This document shows, piece by piece, positions 27,024 through 37,713 of a stretch of 64,000 nt of DNA (positions are counted from its first letter, which is position 1; every line of letters begins with the position of its first letter). Where the stretch lies: NCBI RefSeq assembly GCF_001592305.1, contig NZ_BCWR01000015.1:204204-268203 (forward strand), in the 5' to 3' direction. The translations under genes and the position numbers were made by a program. Origin of the DNA: Hydrogenophaga taeniospiralis CCUG 15921 (GTDB taxonomy: Bacteria > Pseudomonadota > Gammaproteobacteria > Burkholderiales > Burkholderiaceae_C). The notes under the pieces were generated by a model, which did no database searches, was not told where the DNA came from, and saw nothing but the letters and a program-made list of their open reading frames with translations.

Positions 27024-27863
27024 TCAGCGCGACAGGCCGCGCAGCGCGCGTTCGATGGCCGCGGCCGTTTCCTGGGGTTTTTCCATGGGGAACAGGTGGC
27101 TGCCTTCCACCATGAGCAGGCGCTCGGGGTGGTCCCGGCCCACCAGCCGGTGCGTCATGCTCATGCCCACCTGTTTCATCTCCAGCGACTCCGTGCCGCC
27201 GATGAACCCGACCGGGCACTGCAGGGGGTGGCGGCGCAGCAGGCGGTCCAGGTTGTGGGGCAGGGTGTTGTAGATCGCGGTTTCAACCTCGCGTCGGAAG
27301 CTCAGCACCCGCTGGCCGGCGGGGCCGTCGCCCGCTTCGTGCGTGCCGTGGGCGATGTAGTCGCGCAGCACCTGCGGTTCCCAGCGCGCAAAGGCCTTCT
27401 TGTGGGCGAAGTGTTCCCAGGCGCTGTCGGCGTCGGGCCAGCTGTCGCGGCGCTTGCGGCTGATCTTGCCCGGCGAGATCGAGCCCACGAGCTGGGTGCG
27501 TTTGACCAGTTCCACCGTGCGGGCGCGCCAGCCGCCGAGCACCGGCGAGTCGAGCAGCAGCACGCCCTTGACACGGTGGCCCCCCAGCTGTGGGTGGCGT
27601 GCCGCGCACATCAGGCTGATGAATCCCCCCATGGAGTGGCCGACCAGCCAGGCCCCTTGGCCATGTGCCTCGATTTCCGGGGCCGCGAAGTCGGCCAGCT
27701 GCTGTACCAGATGCGGCCAGTTGCTGGTGACAGGGTACGGCGGCTCGTGGCCGAACTTCTCCAGCGCCCGCACCGAAAACCCCCGCGCTCGCAGCGACCG
27801 GAACAACACGCCGTAGGTGCTGGCCGGGAAGCCGTTGGCGTGGGAAAAAATGATCAGAGACAT
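27024..27863 (-). CDS. Alpha/beta hydrolase
   Basis: 279 residues. FSHANGFPASTY at the start provides the oxyanion hole, WLVGHSMGGFISLMCAA carries the nucleophile Ser, and MVEGSHLFPMEKP the probable catalytic His. No signal peptide, so cytoplasmic. Substrate unknown. A copy of the dispersed repeat separates it from the Anbu gene upstream. Confidence 0.82.
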   Translation of the reverse strand: MSLIIFSHANGFPASTYGVLFRSLRARGFSVRALEKFGHEPPYPVTSNWPHLVQQLADFAAPEIEAHGQGAWLVGHSMGGFISLMCAARHPQLGGHRVKGVLLLDSPVLGGWRARTVELVKRTQLVGSISPGKISRKRRDSWPDADSAWEHFAHKKAFARWEPQVLRDYIAHGTHEAGDGPAGQRVLSFRREVETAIYNTLPHNLDRLLRRHPLQCPVGFIGGTESLEMKQVGMSMTHRLVGRDHPERLLMVEGSHLFPMEKPQETAAAIERALRGLSR

Positions 27864-27916
27864 GCAGGGAGGGTGTTCAGGAAGGATCGCGCTGGCGCGA
27901 CGGGACAGACCAAGGA

Positions 27917-27990
27917 CACCGCCGGGCCGGCTTTGCCGGACGGCCAGTGTCGCCCCCTGGAAGGGGGTGACGCCGAAGGCGGCGCGGGGG
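27917..27990 (+). repeat. Dispersed intergenic repeat, copy adjoining the end of the Anbu gene
   Basis: Starts CACCGCCGGGCCGGCTTTGC, identical over that stretch to the copy at 17125, then CCCCCTGGAAGGGGG and CGCCGAAGGCGGCG dyads. It directly abuts the Anbu stop codon (27991). Confidence 0.8.
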
Positions 27991-28818
27991 TTAGATGAGT
28001 TTCTCTTTGGCGTTCCCGATCTTTTTCAGCGGCTGGTTGCGCGGGCCGCTGCACAGCAGCGGCACTTCGGTGTGGGCGCCGTCCCAGGTCGGGTGTTCGA
28101 TGCTGTCGAACACCTCGCGCAGCTTCTGGCCCCAGGTGTTGTGCACCATGCGGAAGTAGGGGTTGTTGTCGTCGATGCAGGTGATCTTGTCGCTCTGCAA
28201 CTGGTCGACCTCGTACACCGCCAGGTCCAGCGGCAGGCCCACCGAGAGGTTGGACTTGAGCGTGGAATCCATGGACACGAGCACGCACTTGGCGGCTTCG
28301 TTGAGCGGGGTGTCGGGTGTGATCACGCGGTCGAGCACCGGCTTGCCGTATTTGGACTCGCCGATCTGGAAGAACGGGGTCTCGGCCGTGGCCTCGATGA
28401 AATTGCCGGCCGAATAGACCTGGAACAGGCGCATGCCCTCGCCCTGGATCTGGCCGCCGAAGATCATGGAGACGTTGAATTCCACGCCGGCGCGCTTGAG
28501 CGATTCACCGTCGCGTTCGTACACGTGGCGCACCGCCGAGCCCAGCACGCGCGCGGCGTCGAACATGCTCTTGGCGTTCCAGATGGTGATGGGCTCACCG
28601 CCATCGACGTCCTTCACCTGTTCCACCTGCAGGATCTCGCGCACCGATTGCGAAATGCTCAGGTTGCCGGCGGAGAGCAGGCACATGAAGCGCTCGCCCG
28701 GCTTCTCGTAGACGATCATCTTGCGGAAGGTGCTGATCTGGTCCAGACCCGCGTTGGTGCGCGAGTCGGAGAGGAACACCAGCCCGGCGTTGAGTTTGAC
28801 GGCGACACAGTAGGTCAT
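27991..28818 (-). CDS. Anbu: proteasome-like N-terminal-threonine peptidase
   Basis: 275 residues. The N-terminus [29 protein letters not shown] matches Anbu, the ancestral proteasome-fold peptidase; Thr2 is exposed by removal of Met and is the presumed nucleophile. [27 protein letters not shown] and MIFGGQIQ are also typical. Anbu commonly sits with genes for an alpha-E protein, an ATP-grasp ligase and a transglutaminase; none of these is here. Instead its ATG overlaps the mutS stop (ATGA). Substrates are unknown. Confidence 0.88.
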   Translation of the reverse strand: MTYCVAVKLNAGLVFLSDSRTNAGLDQISTFRKMIVYEKPGERFMCLLSAGNLSISQSVREILQVEQVKDVDGGEPITIWNAKSMFDAARVLGSAVRHVYERDGESLKRAGVEFNVSMIFGGQIQGEGMRLFQVYSAGNFIEATAETPFFQIGESKYGKPVLDRVITPDTPLNEAAKCVLVSMDSTLKSNLSVGLPLDLAVYEVDQLQSDKITCIDDNNPYFRMVHNTWGQKLREVFDSIEHPTWDGAHTEVPLLCSGPRNQPLKKIGNAKEKLI

Positions 28819-31445
28819 GATGTTTCAGCCAGTTTCTTGAGGACGTAGAGCTGTTCCAGCGCTTCGCGCGGGGACAGCGCATCGGGGTCGATGCCTTGCA
28901 GCGCGGTCTGCAAGGGGTGGGCTTCGGGCTCCGCGCTCGGCGGTGGTGGGGCAAACAGGTCGACCTGGCTGCGGCTTTGCTCGCTGTGGTTCTCCAGCGC
29001 GGCCAGGGCGTGGCGCGCGTGCTGCACCACCGCCGCCGGCACGCCGGCGAGCCTTGCAACTTGTATGCCGTAGCTGCGGCTGGCCGGGCCGGGTTCGATC
29101 TGGTGCAGGAACACGATGCCACTCTTGCCGCCGCCTTCGACCGCGCTCACGTGCACGTTCACCGCCGCGTGGTGGCCGGCCGGGAACTCGGTGAGCTCGA
29201 AATAGTGGGTGGCGAACAAGGTGAAGGCCCGGGCCTTGTCGTGCAGATGGGCGGCGATGCCGCCGGCCAGCGCCAGACCGTCGAAGGTGGAGGTGCCGCG
29301 GCCGATCTCGTCCATCAGCACCAGACTCTGTGGTGTCGCAGCATTCAATATCTGCGCGGCTTCGGTCATCTCGACCATGAAGGTCGATTGCGCGTTGGCC
29401 AGGTCGTCGGCCGCGCCGATGCGGGTGTGGATGGCGTCGATGGGGCCGAGCCGGCAGGCCTGGGCCGGCACGTAGCTGCCCATGCTGGCGAGCAGCACGA
29501 TCACCGCGACCTGGCGCATGTAGGTGCTCTTGCCGCCCATGTTGGGGCCGGTGATCACCTGCATGCGCTGCTTCGGGCCCATGACCGTGTCGTTGGCGAT
29601 GAAGCTGCCGCCGCTGGTTTCGTTCAGGCGCGCTTCCACCACCGGATGGCGCCCGCCGCGGATCTCGATGCAGGGCTCGGCCACGAACTGGGGCGCGCTC
29701 CAGTGGAGCGTGAGCGAACGTTCGGCCAGCGCGCACAGCGCGTCGAGCGCGGCGAGCGCGCGGGCCAGGCGGGTGAGCGGGTCGATGTGCGCCTGCAACT
29801 CGTCGAGCAGGTGTTCGTAGAGCCACTTCTCGCGCGCCAGCGCGCGCTCCTGCGCGCTCAGCGCCTTGTCTTCGAAGGCCTTGAGTTCGGGCGTGATGAA
29901 GCGCTCGGCGTTCTTCAGCGTCTGGCGGCGGCGGTAGTCGTCGGGCACCTTGTCGATCTGGCCCTGCGTGACCTCGATGTAGAAGCCGTGCACCTTGTTG
30001 AACTGCACCCGCAGGTTGGCGATGCCGGTGCGGGCGCGTTCGCGCGTTTCCAGGTCGATCAGGAAGCCGTCGCAGTTGGTCTGGATGCCGCGCAGCTCGT
30101 CCAGATCGGCGTCGAAGCCATCGTTGATCACGCCACCATCGCGCACCAGCGCGGCCGGCTCGGGCAGCAGCGCGGCCCGCAGCAGATCGGCGCAGCCGGC
30201 CGGCGGCGTCAGGTCGGCCGCGATCTGTTGCAGCAGGGCCGGGCCCGCTTCGGGCAGGCCGTGTTGCAAGGCCTGGGCGAGTTGTTGCGCGCGGCCCAGC
30301 GTCTGGCCCAGGCCGACCAGTTCGCGCGGGCGCACCTGGCGCAGCGCGGTGCGCGCGGTGATGCGCTCCACGTCGCTCGCGCCCTTGAGCGCGCTGCGCA
30401 AGCTGCTGGCAAAACCGTTGCGCAGCAGGGTGATCGCGTCGAGCCGCGCGCGCGCCTCTGAGCGCTCGCGTTTGGGCTCCAGCAGCCAGCTGCGCAGCGC
30501 GCGGCTGCCCATGCCGGTCTGGCAGACGTCGAGCAGGGAGAACAGCGTGGGGCTGGTCTCGCCGCGCAGGGTGTGGGTGAGTTCGAGGTTGCGCCGCGTG
30601 GTGATGGGCAGGTCGATCAGCTCGTCGCTGCGCGCCACGCGCAGGCTCTTGACGTGGCTGAGCGCGCGGCCCTGCGTGTGTTCGGCGTAGTCGAGCAGGG
30701 CGGCGGCGGCGGCGTGGGCGTCGGTGAGGCCCTGCGCGTCCCAGGCGGCGAGGCTGGCCGCGCCCAGTTGTTCGAGCAGCTTGCGTTCGCCCAGGGCGCC
30801 GTCAAACGCCCAGGCCGGGCGCAACACGGCCACCGTGCGCTGGCCATTGGCCAGCGGCTGGGCCGCGAGCGCCTGCACGTTCTTTTCAAACGCAGGCGTC
30901 ACCTCAGCGCTGTAGAGCAATTCGCCCGGCGCGATGCGCGCGATCCAGTCGGCCAGTTCGTCGCTGGCGCACTGGGCCAGGAACACGATGCCCTGCGTGA
31001 CCGACATCCAGGCCAGGCCGACGCCGGTGCGCGCGCCCGGATGCACGGCCATGAGCACGGCCTCGGTCTTGTCGGACAGCAACTCGCTGTCGGTCAGCGT
31101 GCCGGGCGTGACCACGCGCACCACCTTGCGCTCCACCGGCCCTTTGGCGGTGGCCACGTCGCCCACCTGCTCGCAGATGGCGGCCGATTCACCGAGCTTG
31201 ATGAGGCGGGCGAGGTAGTTGTCCACCGAATGGAAGGGCACGCCGGCCATCACCACCGGCTCGCCGGCCGACTGGCCGCGCTGCGTGAGCGTGATGTCGA
31301 GCAGGCGGGCGGCTTTTTCCGCGTCGGCGAAAAACAGCTCGTAGAAGTCGCCCATGCGGTAGAACAGCAGCGTGTTCGGGTACCCGGCCTTGAGGCCGAG
31401 GTACTGCTGCATCATGGGGGTGTGTTTGTCCAGCGGGGCGTTCAA
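28815..31445 (-). CDS. mutS: DNA mismatch repair protein MutS
   Basis: 876 residues. N-terminal mismatch-binding motif [13 protein letters not shown] (the F-x-E wedge), Walker [14 protein letters not shown], and Walker B/signature [17 protein letters not shown] prefer the TTG at 31445, giving [20 protein letters not shown], because E. coli MutS has an equivalent stretch before its HTPMMQQYL; the first ATG (31415) would delete about ten aligned residues. It shares a divergent promoter region with the PAS kinase at 31564. Confidence 0.93.
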   Translation of the reverse strand: MNAPLDKHTPMMQQYLGLKAGYPNTLLFYRMGDFYELFFADAEKAARLLDITLTQRGQSAGEPVVMAGVPFHSVDNYLARLIKLGESAAICEQVGDVATAKGPVERKVVRVVTPGTLTDSELLSDKTEAVLMAVHPGARTGVGLAWMSVTQGIVFLAQCASDELADWIARIAPGELLYSAEVTPAFEKNVQALAAQPLANGQRTVAVLRPAWAFDGALGERKLLEQLGAASLAAWDAQGLTDAHAAAAALLDYAEHTQGRALSHVKSLRVARSDELIDLPITTRRNLELTHTLRGETSPTLFSLLDVCQTGMGSRALRSWLLEPKRERSEARARLDAITLLRNGFASSLRSALKGASDVERITARTALRQVRPRELVGLGQTLGRAQQLAQALQHGLPEAGPALLQQIAADLTPPAGCADLLRAALLPEPAALVRDGGVINDGFDADLDELRGIQTNCDGFLIDLETRERARTGIANLRVQFNKVHGFYIEVTQGQIDKVPDDYRRRQTLKNAERFITPELKAFEDKALSAQERALAREKWLYEHLLDELQAHIDPLTRLARALAALDALCALAERSLTLHWSAPQFVAEPCIEIRGGRHPVVEARLNETSGGSFIANDTVMGPKQRMQVITGPNMGGKSTYMRQVAVIVLLASMGSYVPAQACRLGPIDAIHTRIGAADDLANAQSTFMVEMTEAAQILNAATPQSLVLMDEIGRGTSTFDGLALAGGIAAHLHDKARAFTLFATHYFELTEFPAGHHAAVNVHVSAVEGGGKSGIVFLHQIEPGPASRSYGIQVARLAGVPAAVVQHARHALAALENHSEQSRSQVDLFAPPPPSAEPEAHPLQTALQGIDPDALSPREALEQLYVLKKLAETS

Positions 31446-31563
31446 GGCGAGCTCGTGGGGGCGGTTTCGGGTCGGCCCAAGACTGTAGCAGTTCGGGTTT
31501 TCCCCCTTGATGGGCTTTGCCTCACAATCTTCCCACCTCCACCCGCCGCTCCCGTCCGCACGC

Positions 31564-34500
31564 ATGGTCAACGCCGTCCCAGAGCCCGCCGCCCCATCCG
31601 AAACCGGTCAAACCCCATCGGGGCCGGGCCCATGGCCGACGGAGCTGCCGTACGAGGCGATGTTTCTGAACGCGCCTCTGGCGGGCAGCCTAAGCCGGGT
31701 GTCTGACGGGCGCCTGCTCGCCGTCAACGACGCCTGGGTGGCCCTGACCGGCTTGTCCCGCGAGCAGGCCATCGGGCGCACCACGGTGGAACTGGGGCAC
31801 TGGCCCGACGAGGCCGCGAGGGCGCACTACCTGCGGGCGCCACTGCCCTCGGTCGTCTCGATCGCCATGCTGCACAACAATGGCGAGCGGCGGCAGGTCC
31901 GGCTGCACACTTCGTTGCTGTCGGTGCAGCCCGAGCCCCTGTTGCTGGTGTACCTGTCCGACGTGACCAAGGAGTTCGAGGCCGAGCAGGCCTTGCAGCA
32001 AGCCCACCTGGAGCTGCAGCAACAGGTGGAACTGCACGGCGCGATCGAAAAGCTCGCGCGCGTGGGTCACTGGACCAACGCCCGCAGCGACCAGGACGTG
32101 CTCTGGTCACCCGGGCTGTTCGCGATCGCCGGCCTGGACCCAACTCCCGTGATGAGCCGCCGCATGGGCCGCTCCGGCATCCACCCCGACGACTTGCCGG
32201 CCTGGCAGCGCGCGCGCGAGGCCAAGGACGGGCGCGAACTGGAATACCGCTGGCAGCGGCCCGACGGCCAGCAGCGCTGGTTGCGCACCCGCATCAGCCA
32301 GACCGCGGTGGCCGGCAATCCGCAGACCGACTTCGGTGTGGTCCAGGACATCACGGCCGAGCGCGAGGCCACCCAGGCGCTGGCGGGCCAGTTGCGCTTC
32401 ATCCAGAACATCGCGGCCCGGGTGCCGGGCTTGGTCTACCAGATACGCCGCCACCCCGACGGCCGCAGCACGATTCCGTACGTGAACGACGCGGTGCGCG
32501 AGATGGTGGAGCTGGATGCCAGCGAGCTCGCGCGCGACGCCCGGCTCTTCTACGCGCGGGTGCACCCGGACGACCTTCCCCAGATGGTCTCGTCCCTGGA
32601 CGCCTCGGCGCGTGATCTCACGCTGTGGCGGCAGGTCTACCGCATCCAGTTGCCCCGCGCAGGGCTGCGCTGGTACAGCGCGGAGGCGGTGCCGCAGCGC
32701 GAGGCCGACGGCTCGGTGCTCTGGCACGGGTTCACCTTCGACGTCACCGAGTCGCGGCTGGCGGCCCAGGCGCTGGAGCGGCAGCACCGCCTGCTCGACG
32801 CCGTGCGCCAGGCCCAGGCGCTGTTCATCGAGACCCGAGACAAGCGCCAGGCGTTCGAAGGTCTGCTGGCCTCGTTGCTGGCTGTCACCGGCAGCGAATA
32901 TGGTTTCGTGGGCGAGGTGCTGTACGACCCGCACGACCAGCCCTACCTCAAGACCCATGCCATAACCAACATCGCCTGGGACGAGCAGACCCGGCGCCTG
33001 TACGACGAGCAGTCCGAGGCCGGTCTGGAGTTCCACAACCTCGCCACCCTGTTCGGTCACGCCCTGACCACCGGCGAGACCGTCATTTCCAACGACCCGC
33101 TGAACGACCCGCGGGCGGGGGGCCGTCCGTCGGGCCATCCGGACATGTCGGCCTTCCTGGGCATTCCCCTGGCTGTGGGGGGCCGGCTGGTGGCCATGGT
33201 GGGGCTGGCCAACCAGCCGGGCGGTTACAGCGAGTCCGACGTCGAGTTCCTGCAGCCCCTGCTGGGCACGGTGCGCCAGCTGGTGCTGGCATGGCGCGCG
33301 CACGCCGAGCGCCAGCGCGCACGGCTGCAGTTCGAGGCCACCAGCGCCTTGCTGGCCGAAAAGAGCGCGGCGCTGCAGCTCACCTTCGACAGCATGAGCC
33401 AGGGCCTGACCATGGTGGACAGCGCGGGGCGCGTGCGCTTCTACAACCAGCGCATGCTGGAGCTGCTGGACCTGCCGGAAGCGCTGCTGGCGGGCCAGCC
33501 GACACACCGGGAGGTGGTGCGGTTCCAGACCGAGCGTGGCGACTTCGGCGACAACCTGGAGCTGCTGGACCTGGTCACGCGCCGCACCGTCGCCCGCTTT
33601 CCCGACGCCCAGCCGCCCGAGACCTATGTGCGCAAGACCCGCGACGGCCGCGCGCTGGAGGTGTTCACGCGCCTGCTGAGCGACGGCGGCATGGTGCGGA
33701 CCTACACCGACGTCACCTCCTATTTCCGGGGCCAGGAGGCCCTGCGCGAGGAACGCCAGCGCCTGGAGTGGGTGCTGGAGGGCACGCGCCCGGGCATCTG
33801 GGAAACCAGTCTCGAGACCTGGGACATGAAGATCAACGCCCGCTGGGCCGAGATGCTGGGGTACACCGTCGAAGAGCTGCAGCCCGTCACCTTCGACACC
33901 TGGCGCCGGCTGGTGCAGCCGCAGGACCTGGAGCGCGCGCAGGAGGTGCTGCACCGGCATTGGCGGGGGGAGATCCCCTTCTACGAGTGCGACATCCGCA
34001 TGCGGCACAAGGAGGGCCGCTGGATCTGGATCAACGACCGCGGCCGGGTGCACCGGCGCGATCCGCAGGGGCGGGCCCTGTACATGTCGGGCACCCACCT
34101 GGACATCCACGAGCGCGTGGCCGCGCAGGAGGAGGTGCGCGCCCTCAACGCCAGCCTGGAGCGGCGCGTGGCCGAGCGCACCGCCGAACTGGAGCGCTCC
34201 ATGAAAGACATGGAGGCCATCTCCTATTCCATCGCCCACGACCTGCGCGCGCCGCTGCGCTCGGTCAATGGTTTTGCCGCGCTGATCGCGGAGGAAGAGG
34301 GCGAGCGCCTGAGCCCGCTGGCCAGCGAGATGTTCGGCCGCATCGCCCGCGCTTCGCGCAGCATGGGCCAGATGATCACCGACATGCTGGAGCTGCTGCG
34401 CGTGGTGCGGGTGGAGCTGGAGCCCGAGCCGGTGGACATGAACCTGCTGGCGCTGGGCGCGGCCGACGCGCTGGGGCCGGGGGTGCCGCACGCCCGCATC

Positions 34501-34860
34501 GAGCGCCAGCCCCTGCCCGGGGTGATGGGCGACGCCGTGCTACTGCGTCAGGTGCTGATCAACCTGATGGACAACGCCCTGAAGTACTCGCGCCACCGGG
34601 CCCGGCCCGAACTGGTGCTCGGTTTTGACCAGGTGCGGCAGGCCTTTTTCCTGCGCGACAACGGCATGGGCTTTGACATGGCCCGCGCGCAGAAGCTGTT
34701 TGGCCTGTTCCAGCGTCTGCATGCCGCCTCCGACGTGCCCGGCACCGGGGTGGGGCTGGCGATCGTGGCGCGCATCATCGAGCGCCACGGCGGGCGCATC
34801 TGGGCCGAGTCCACGCCCGACGCCGGCGCCACCTTCTGGTGGACCCTGCCGCCGGCCTGA
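31564..34860 (+). CDS. Multi-PAS/GAF sensor histidine kinase, orphan
   Basis: 1098 residues with no transmembrane helix, so cytoplasmic. Three PAS domains occupy about 30-410, a GAF domain about 430-590 ([45 protein letters not shown]), two further PAS domains about 610-860, then HisKA with His892 ([13 protein letters not shown]) and ATPase domain with [20 protein letters not shown] and [17 protein letters not shown]-terminal kinase module resembles the one encoded at 24939. No response regulator is adjacent. No ribosome site is evident before ATG 31564; an upstream ATG at 31507 is possible. Confidence 0.85.
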   Translation: MVNAVPEPAAPSETGQTPSGPGPWPTELPYEAMFLNAPLAGSLSRVSDGRLLAVNDAWVALTGLSREQAIGRTTVELGHWPDEAARAHYLRAPLPSVVSIAMLHNNGERRQVRLHTSLLSVQPEPLLLVYLSDVTKEFEAEQALQQAHLELQQQVELHGAIEKLARVGHWTNARSDQDVLWSPGLFAIAGLDPTPVMSRRMGRSGIHPDDLPAWQRAREAKDGRELEYRWQRPDGQQRWLRTRISQTAVAGNPQTDFGVVQDITAEREATQALAGQLRFIQNIAARVPGLVYQIRRHPDGRSTIPYVNDAVREMVELDASELARDARLFYARVHPDDLPQMVSSLDASARDLTLWRQVYRIQLPRAGLRWYSAEAVPQREADGSVLWHGFTFDVTESRLAAQALERQHRLLDAVRQAQALFIETRDKRQAFEGLLASLLAVTGSEYGFVGEVLYDPHDQPYLKTHAITNIAWDEQTRRLYDEQSEAGLEFHNLATLFGHALTTGETVISNDPLNDPRAGGRPSGHPDMSAFLGIPLAVGGRLVAMVGLANQPGGYSESDVEFLQPLLGTVRQLVLAWRAHAERQRARLQFEATSALLAEKSAALQLTFDSMSQGLTMVDSAGRVRFYNQRMLELLDLPEALLAGQPTHREVVRFQTERGDFGDNLELLDLVTRRTVARFPDAQPPETYVRKTRDGRALEVFTRLLSDGGMVRTYTDVTSYFRGQEALREERQRLEWVLEGTRPGIWETSLETWDMKINARWAEMLGYTVEELQPVTFDTWRRLVQPQDLERAQEVLHRHWRGEIPFYECDIRMRHKEGRWIWINDRGRVHRRDPQGRALYMSGTHLDIHERVAAQEEVRALNASLERRVAERTAELERSMKDMEAISYSIAHDLRAPLRSVNGFAALIAEEEGERLSPLASEMFGRIARASRSMGQMITDMLELLRVVRVELEPEPVDMNLLALGAADALGPGVPHARIERQPLPGVMGDAVLLRQVLINLMDNALKYSRHRARPELVLGFDQVRQAFFLRDNGMGFDMARAQKLFGLFQRLHAASDVPGTGVGLAIVARIIERHGGRIWAESTPDAGATFWWTLPPA

Positions 34861-34871
34861 AGGGAAAAGAA

Positions 34872-34935
34872 ACACCCCCGCAGCGCTTCGCGCGACCCCC
34901 TCAAGGCGCACTGGCGACCCGGTCGGCCTGGTGGT
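34872..34935 (-). repeat. Dispersed intergenic repeat, inverted copy
   Basis: Read on the minus strand it gives CCTTGAGGGGGTCGCGCG and GCGGGGGTG, the same order as in the copy at 17125. It lies between the convergent ends of the PAS kinase and suhB. Confidence 0.7.
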
Positions 34936-34957
34936 GCTGTCCTTCGCTATGAAAGGT

Positions 34958-35890
34958 TCAGAACGGCGCGGCGGGTTGTTCCGACGGGGGGGTGTCGTCG
35001 CTGGCCGGCGTGTCGGCGCTGTCGACGGGTGCCGCCGATGCGGGCAGCGACTGGCGCAGGGCGGCCTTGTCGCCCGCGCTGGCGAACTTGCTGTACTTGC
35101 CGATCGTGCTGACGAGCTGGCCGTAGATCTTGGGATTGGCGGCCAGGCATTCCTTCTGTTCCAGGAAGTTGGCTTCGCCGGTGAAGTTGCCCACCAGGCC
35201 ACCGGCTTCGGTCACCAGCAGCGCGCCCGCGGCCACGTCCCAGGGCGAGAGACCCATCTCGAAGAAGCCGTCGGTGAAACCGGCGGCCACATAGGCCAGG
35301 TCCAGCGCGGCCGAGCCCGGGCGGCGCACGCCAGCGCACTTGGGCATCACGTCGCCCAGCATCTGCATGTAGGTCTGGAAGGCATCGCCCGGACGGAACG
35401 GGAAACCGGTGGACAGCAGGCAGTCGCGCATGGCGATGCGCTTGGCCACGCGGATGCGGCGGTCGTTCATGTAGGCGCCGCGTCCGCGCGTGGCGCAGAA
35501 CAGGTCGTTGCGGCTCGGGTCGTAGACCACGGCCTGTTCCAGCTTGTTGCCGACCATGAGCGCGATGCTCACGCAGTAGACCGGGAAGCCGTGGATGAAG
35601 TTGGTGGTGCCGTCCAGCGGGTCGATGATCCAGACATGGTCTGCGCCGCCGTGTTTGCCCGGGCGCTGGCCCGACTCTTCGGCCCAGATGGCGTGGTCGG
35701 GGTAGGCGGTGAGCAGGGTGTCGATGATCGCCGCTTCGGCCGCGTGATCGACTTCGGTCACGAAGTCGTTGGTCTGCTTGGCGGAGACCCGGACCGACTC
35801 CACGTCGAGCGCGGCACGGTTGATGATGGTGCCGGCAAGGCGAGCGGCCTTGATGGCCACGTTGAGCATGGGGTGGAGTGTGGACGACAT
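34958..35890 (-). CDS. suhB: Inositol monophosphatase family protein
   Basis: 310 residues. The Mg-dependent phosphatase motifs are WAEESG (about 95), [17 protein letters not shown] (about 111) and the C-terminal [17 protein letters not shown]. Residues beyond about 270 form a Ser/Ala/Pro-rich tail absent from E. coli SuhB (267). SuhB also modulates rRNA antitermination in enterobacteria. It faces trmJ, the reverse of the E. coli suhB-trmJ arrangement where both read the same general neighbourhood. AAAGG precedes the ATG. Confidence 0.88.
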   Translation of the reverse strand: MSSTLHPMLNVAIKAARLAGTIINRAALDVESVRVSAKQTNDFVTEVDHAAEAAIIDTLLTAYPDHAIWAEESGQRPGKHGGADHVWIIDPLDGTTNFIHGFPVYCVSIALMVGNKLEQAVVYDPSRNDLFCATRGRGAYMNDRRIRVAKRIAMRDCLLSTGFPFRPGDAFQTYMQMLGDVMPKCAGVRRPGSAALDLAYVAAGFTDGFFEMGLSPWDVAAGALLVTEAGGLVGNFTGEANFLEQKECLAANPKIYGQLVSTIGKYSKFASAGDKAALRQSLPASAAPVDSADTPASDDTPPSEQPAAPF

Positions 35891-36046
35891 GGGTTGTATA
35901 CCTTTGCGCGGCCGCGGGGCGGCTCGCGTGACAGTGGAAGAGCGGGACGGCTGGGCCCCAGGCGATGTGGGGCGGCGACAATCGCAGGATTTTACCGGCT
36001 CAACACACCAAAACCCTGCTCGACGCTCGCGCACCACTCACAAGCA

Positions 36047-36117
36047 CACCGCAGAACCGGCTTTGCCGGGCTGCTGGTGTGGCCCCTGGGGGGTGACGCG
36101 CGGCGGCGCGGGGGGTA
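36047..36117 (+). repeat. Dispersed intergenic repeat, copy upstream of trmJ
   Basis: CACCGCAGAACCGGCTTTGC followed by CCGGGCTGCTGGTG, GGCCCCTGGGGGGT and CGCGCGGCGGCGCG. It ends four bases before the trmJ ATG, so it forms the immediate 5-prime leader of that gene, an unusual placement; the others mostly follow genes. Confidence 0.75.
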
Positions 36118-36121
36118 CCTC

Positions 36122-36898
36122 ATGCATACAAGATTCATCCTGATCCAGACCAGCCACGCCGGCAATGTGGGCGGCACCGCCCGTGCCATGAAAGTCATGG
36201 GCTTTGACGACCTGGTGCTGGTGGCGCCGCGCTGGGCCAACGTGCTGCGGCGCGAGGAAACTATCCAGCGCGCCAGTGGCGCCAACGACGTGCTGGACAA
36301 GGCACGCATCGTGGACACGCTCGACGAAGCGCTGGACGGCATGGACCACCTGTGCGCCACCGCCATGACCCCGCGCGACTTCGGCCCGCCCACGCGGCAC
36401 CCGCGCGAACATTTCGCCACGCTGCTGGGCCAGGGCGCTCCCGCGCCGGCGGGCCAGCCCGGTGATGCTCCGTCCAGCACCGCGCCGCAGGGCGTGGCCT
36501 TCCTGTTCGGTTCGGAACGCTTCGGCATGCGCAACGAAGACGTGTACCGCTGCCACACCTGCCTTTCCATCCCCACCGATCCGCAGTTCGGTTCGCTCAA
36601 CCTGGCTGCGGCGGTGCAGCTGATCGCCTACGACTGGCGCCAGGCGCTGGGTGGTTATGCGCTGCCGGCCACCACGCCGCAGCGGGCGCCGGCCGACGCG
36701 AAGGCGCTCGCCGGCATGCTGCGGCATCTGGAGCAGGCGCTGGTGGCGGTGGATTTCCTCGACCCCGAGGCGCCCAAGAAGCTCATGCCGCGCCTGAACC
36801 AGCTTTTCAACCGCGCTGCGCCGACCGAGGAGGAAATCCACATCCTGCGCGGTGTTGCCAAGGCCATGCTGCAGGTCGCGGCGCAGGCAAAGCGCTAG
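36122..36898 (+). CDS. trmJ: tRNA (cytidine/uridine-32-2'-O)-methyltransferase
   Basis: 258 residues, SPOUT fold. Motifs: ILIQTSHAGNVGGTARAMKVMG near the start, FLFGSERFGMRNEDVYRC for AdoMet binding, and the knot-forming SLNLAAAVQLIAYD. The Pro/Ala-rich stretch after HFATLLGQG is an insertion relative to E. coli TrmJ. Methylates the ribose of position 32 in certain tRNAs. The ATG sits four bases after a hairpin repeat, with a GGGGG run as the only ribosome-site-like sequence. Confidence 0.88.
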   Translation: MHTRFILIQTSHAGNVGGTARAMKVMGFDDLVLVAPRWANVLRREETIQRASGANDVLDKARIVDTLDEALDGMDHLCATAMTPRDFGPPTRHPREHFATLLGQGAPAPAGQPGDAPSSTAPQGVAFLFGSERFGMRNEDVYRCHTCLSIPTDPQFGSLNLAAAVQLIAYDWRQALGGYALPATTPQRAPADAKALAGMLRHLEQALVAVDFLDPEAPKKLMPRLNQLFNRAAPTEEEIHILRGVAKAMLQVAAQAKR

Positions 36899-36938
36899 AC
36901 TGGCCGACCCGATACAGAAAACACAACCGGTCCGTTCC

Positions 36939-37712
36939 ATGTTTGCCCGCATCCGTTCCGACATCCAGTGCATCCTTGACCGCGACCCCGCGGCGCGCAG
37001 CACCTGGGAAGTCGTCACCTGTTACCCCGGCCTGCACGCCGTCTGGCTGCACCGGCCGGCCCACTGGTGCTGGACGCACGGGTTCAAGTGGCTGGGACGT
37101 TTCACCTCGCACATCGCGCGCTGGCTGACCGGCATCGAGATCCACCCCGGCGCCGTGCTGGGTGAACGTGTGTTCTTCGATCACGCCATGGGCACGGTGG
37201 TGGGCGAAACCGCCGAGATCGGCGACGGCTGCACCATTTACCAGGGCGTGACGCTGGGCGGCACCTCGCTCTACAAAGGTGCCAAGCGGCACCCGACGTT
37301 GGGCAAGGACGTGGTGGTGAGCGCTGGCGCGAAAGTGCTGGGCGGTTTCGAAGTGGGCGACGGCGCCAAGATCGGCAGCAACGCCGTGGTCATCAAGCCC
37401 GTGCCTGCGGGCGCCACGGCGGTCGGCATCCCGGCGCGCATCATCCCAAGCAAGCAGGGCGAGAGTGCCGACGTGACCGACGCCCACCCGAAGTTCCAGG
37501 CCTACGGCATCACGCAGGAAGACGATCCGCTGTCGCAGGCCATGCGCGGCCTGATCGACAGCGCCGCCGGGCAGGAACACCAGATCGCGCTGCTGTGGCA
37601 GGCGATCGAGAAGCTCTCGGCCAACAAGGCCAGCGGCGACTGCGTGCCCTCGGATGCGGCCCGCAGCGAATGTTTCGAGGCCGAGAAGCTGAATCAGCTG
37701 GTCGGTAAGTGA
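36939..37712 (+). CDS. cysE: Serine O-acetyltransferase
   Basis: 257 residues. Left-handed beta-helix acetyltransferase: GIEIHPGAVLGERVFFDHAMGTVVGETAEIGDGCTIYQGVTLGGTS contains the hexapeptide repeats and catalytic His. Acetylates serine on the way to cysteine. The N-terminal part is shorter than the E. coli CysE helical domain, as in the EpsC/NifP-like short form. Forty bases downstream of trmJ. Confidence 0.92.
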   Translation: MFARIRSDIQCILDRDPAARSTWEVVTCYPGLHAVWLHRPAHWCWTHGFKWLGRFTSHIARWLTGIEIHPGAVLGERVFFDHAMGTVVGETAEIGDGCTIYQGVTLGGTSLYKGAKRHPTLGKDVVVSAGAKVLGGFEVGDGAKIGSNAVVIKPVPAGATAVGIPARIIPSKQGESADVTDAHPKFQAYGITQEDDPLSQAMRGLIDSAAGQEHQIALLWQAIEKLSANKASGDCVPSDAARSECFEAEKLNQLVGK

Positions 37713-37713
37713 A

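Noticed and set aside
25587..27998. An 803-codon plus-strand open frame, antisense to the PAS kinase and the hydrolase
   Set aside because: It is a by-product of GC-rich third positions in the real minus-strand genes; its translation is low-complexity and shows no family motifs. Other long antisense frames in the window (for example 20387-22732, 53726-57175 and 58164-60527) were rejected for the same reason.
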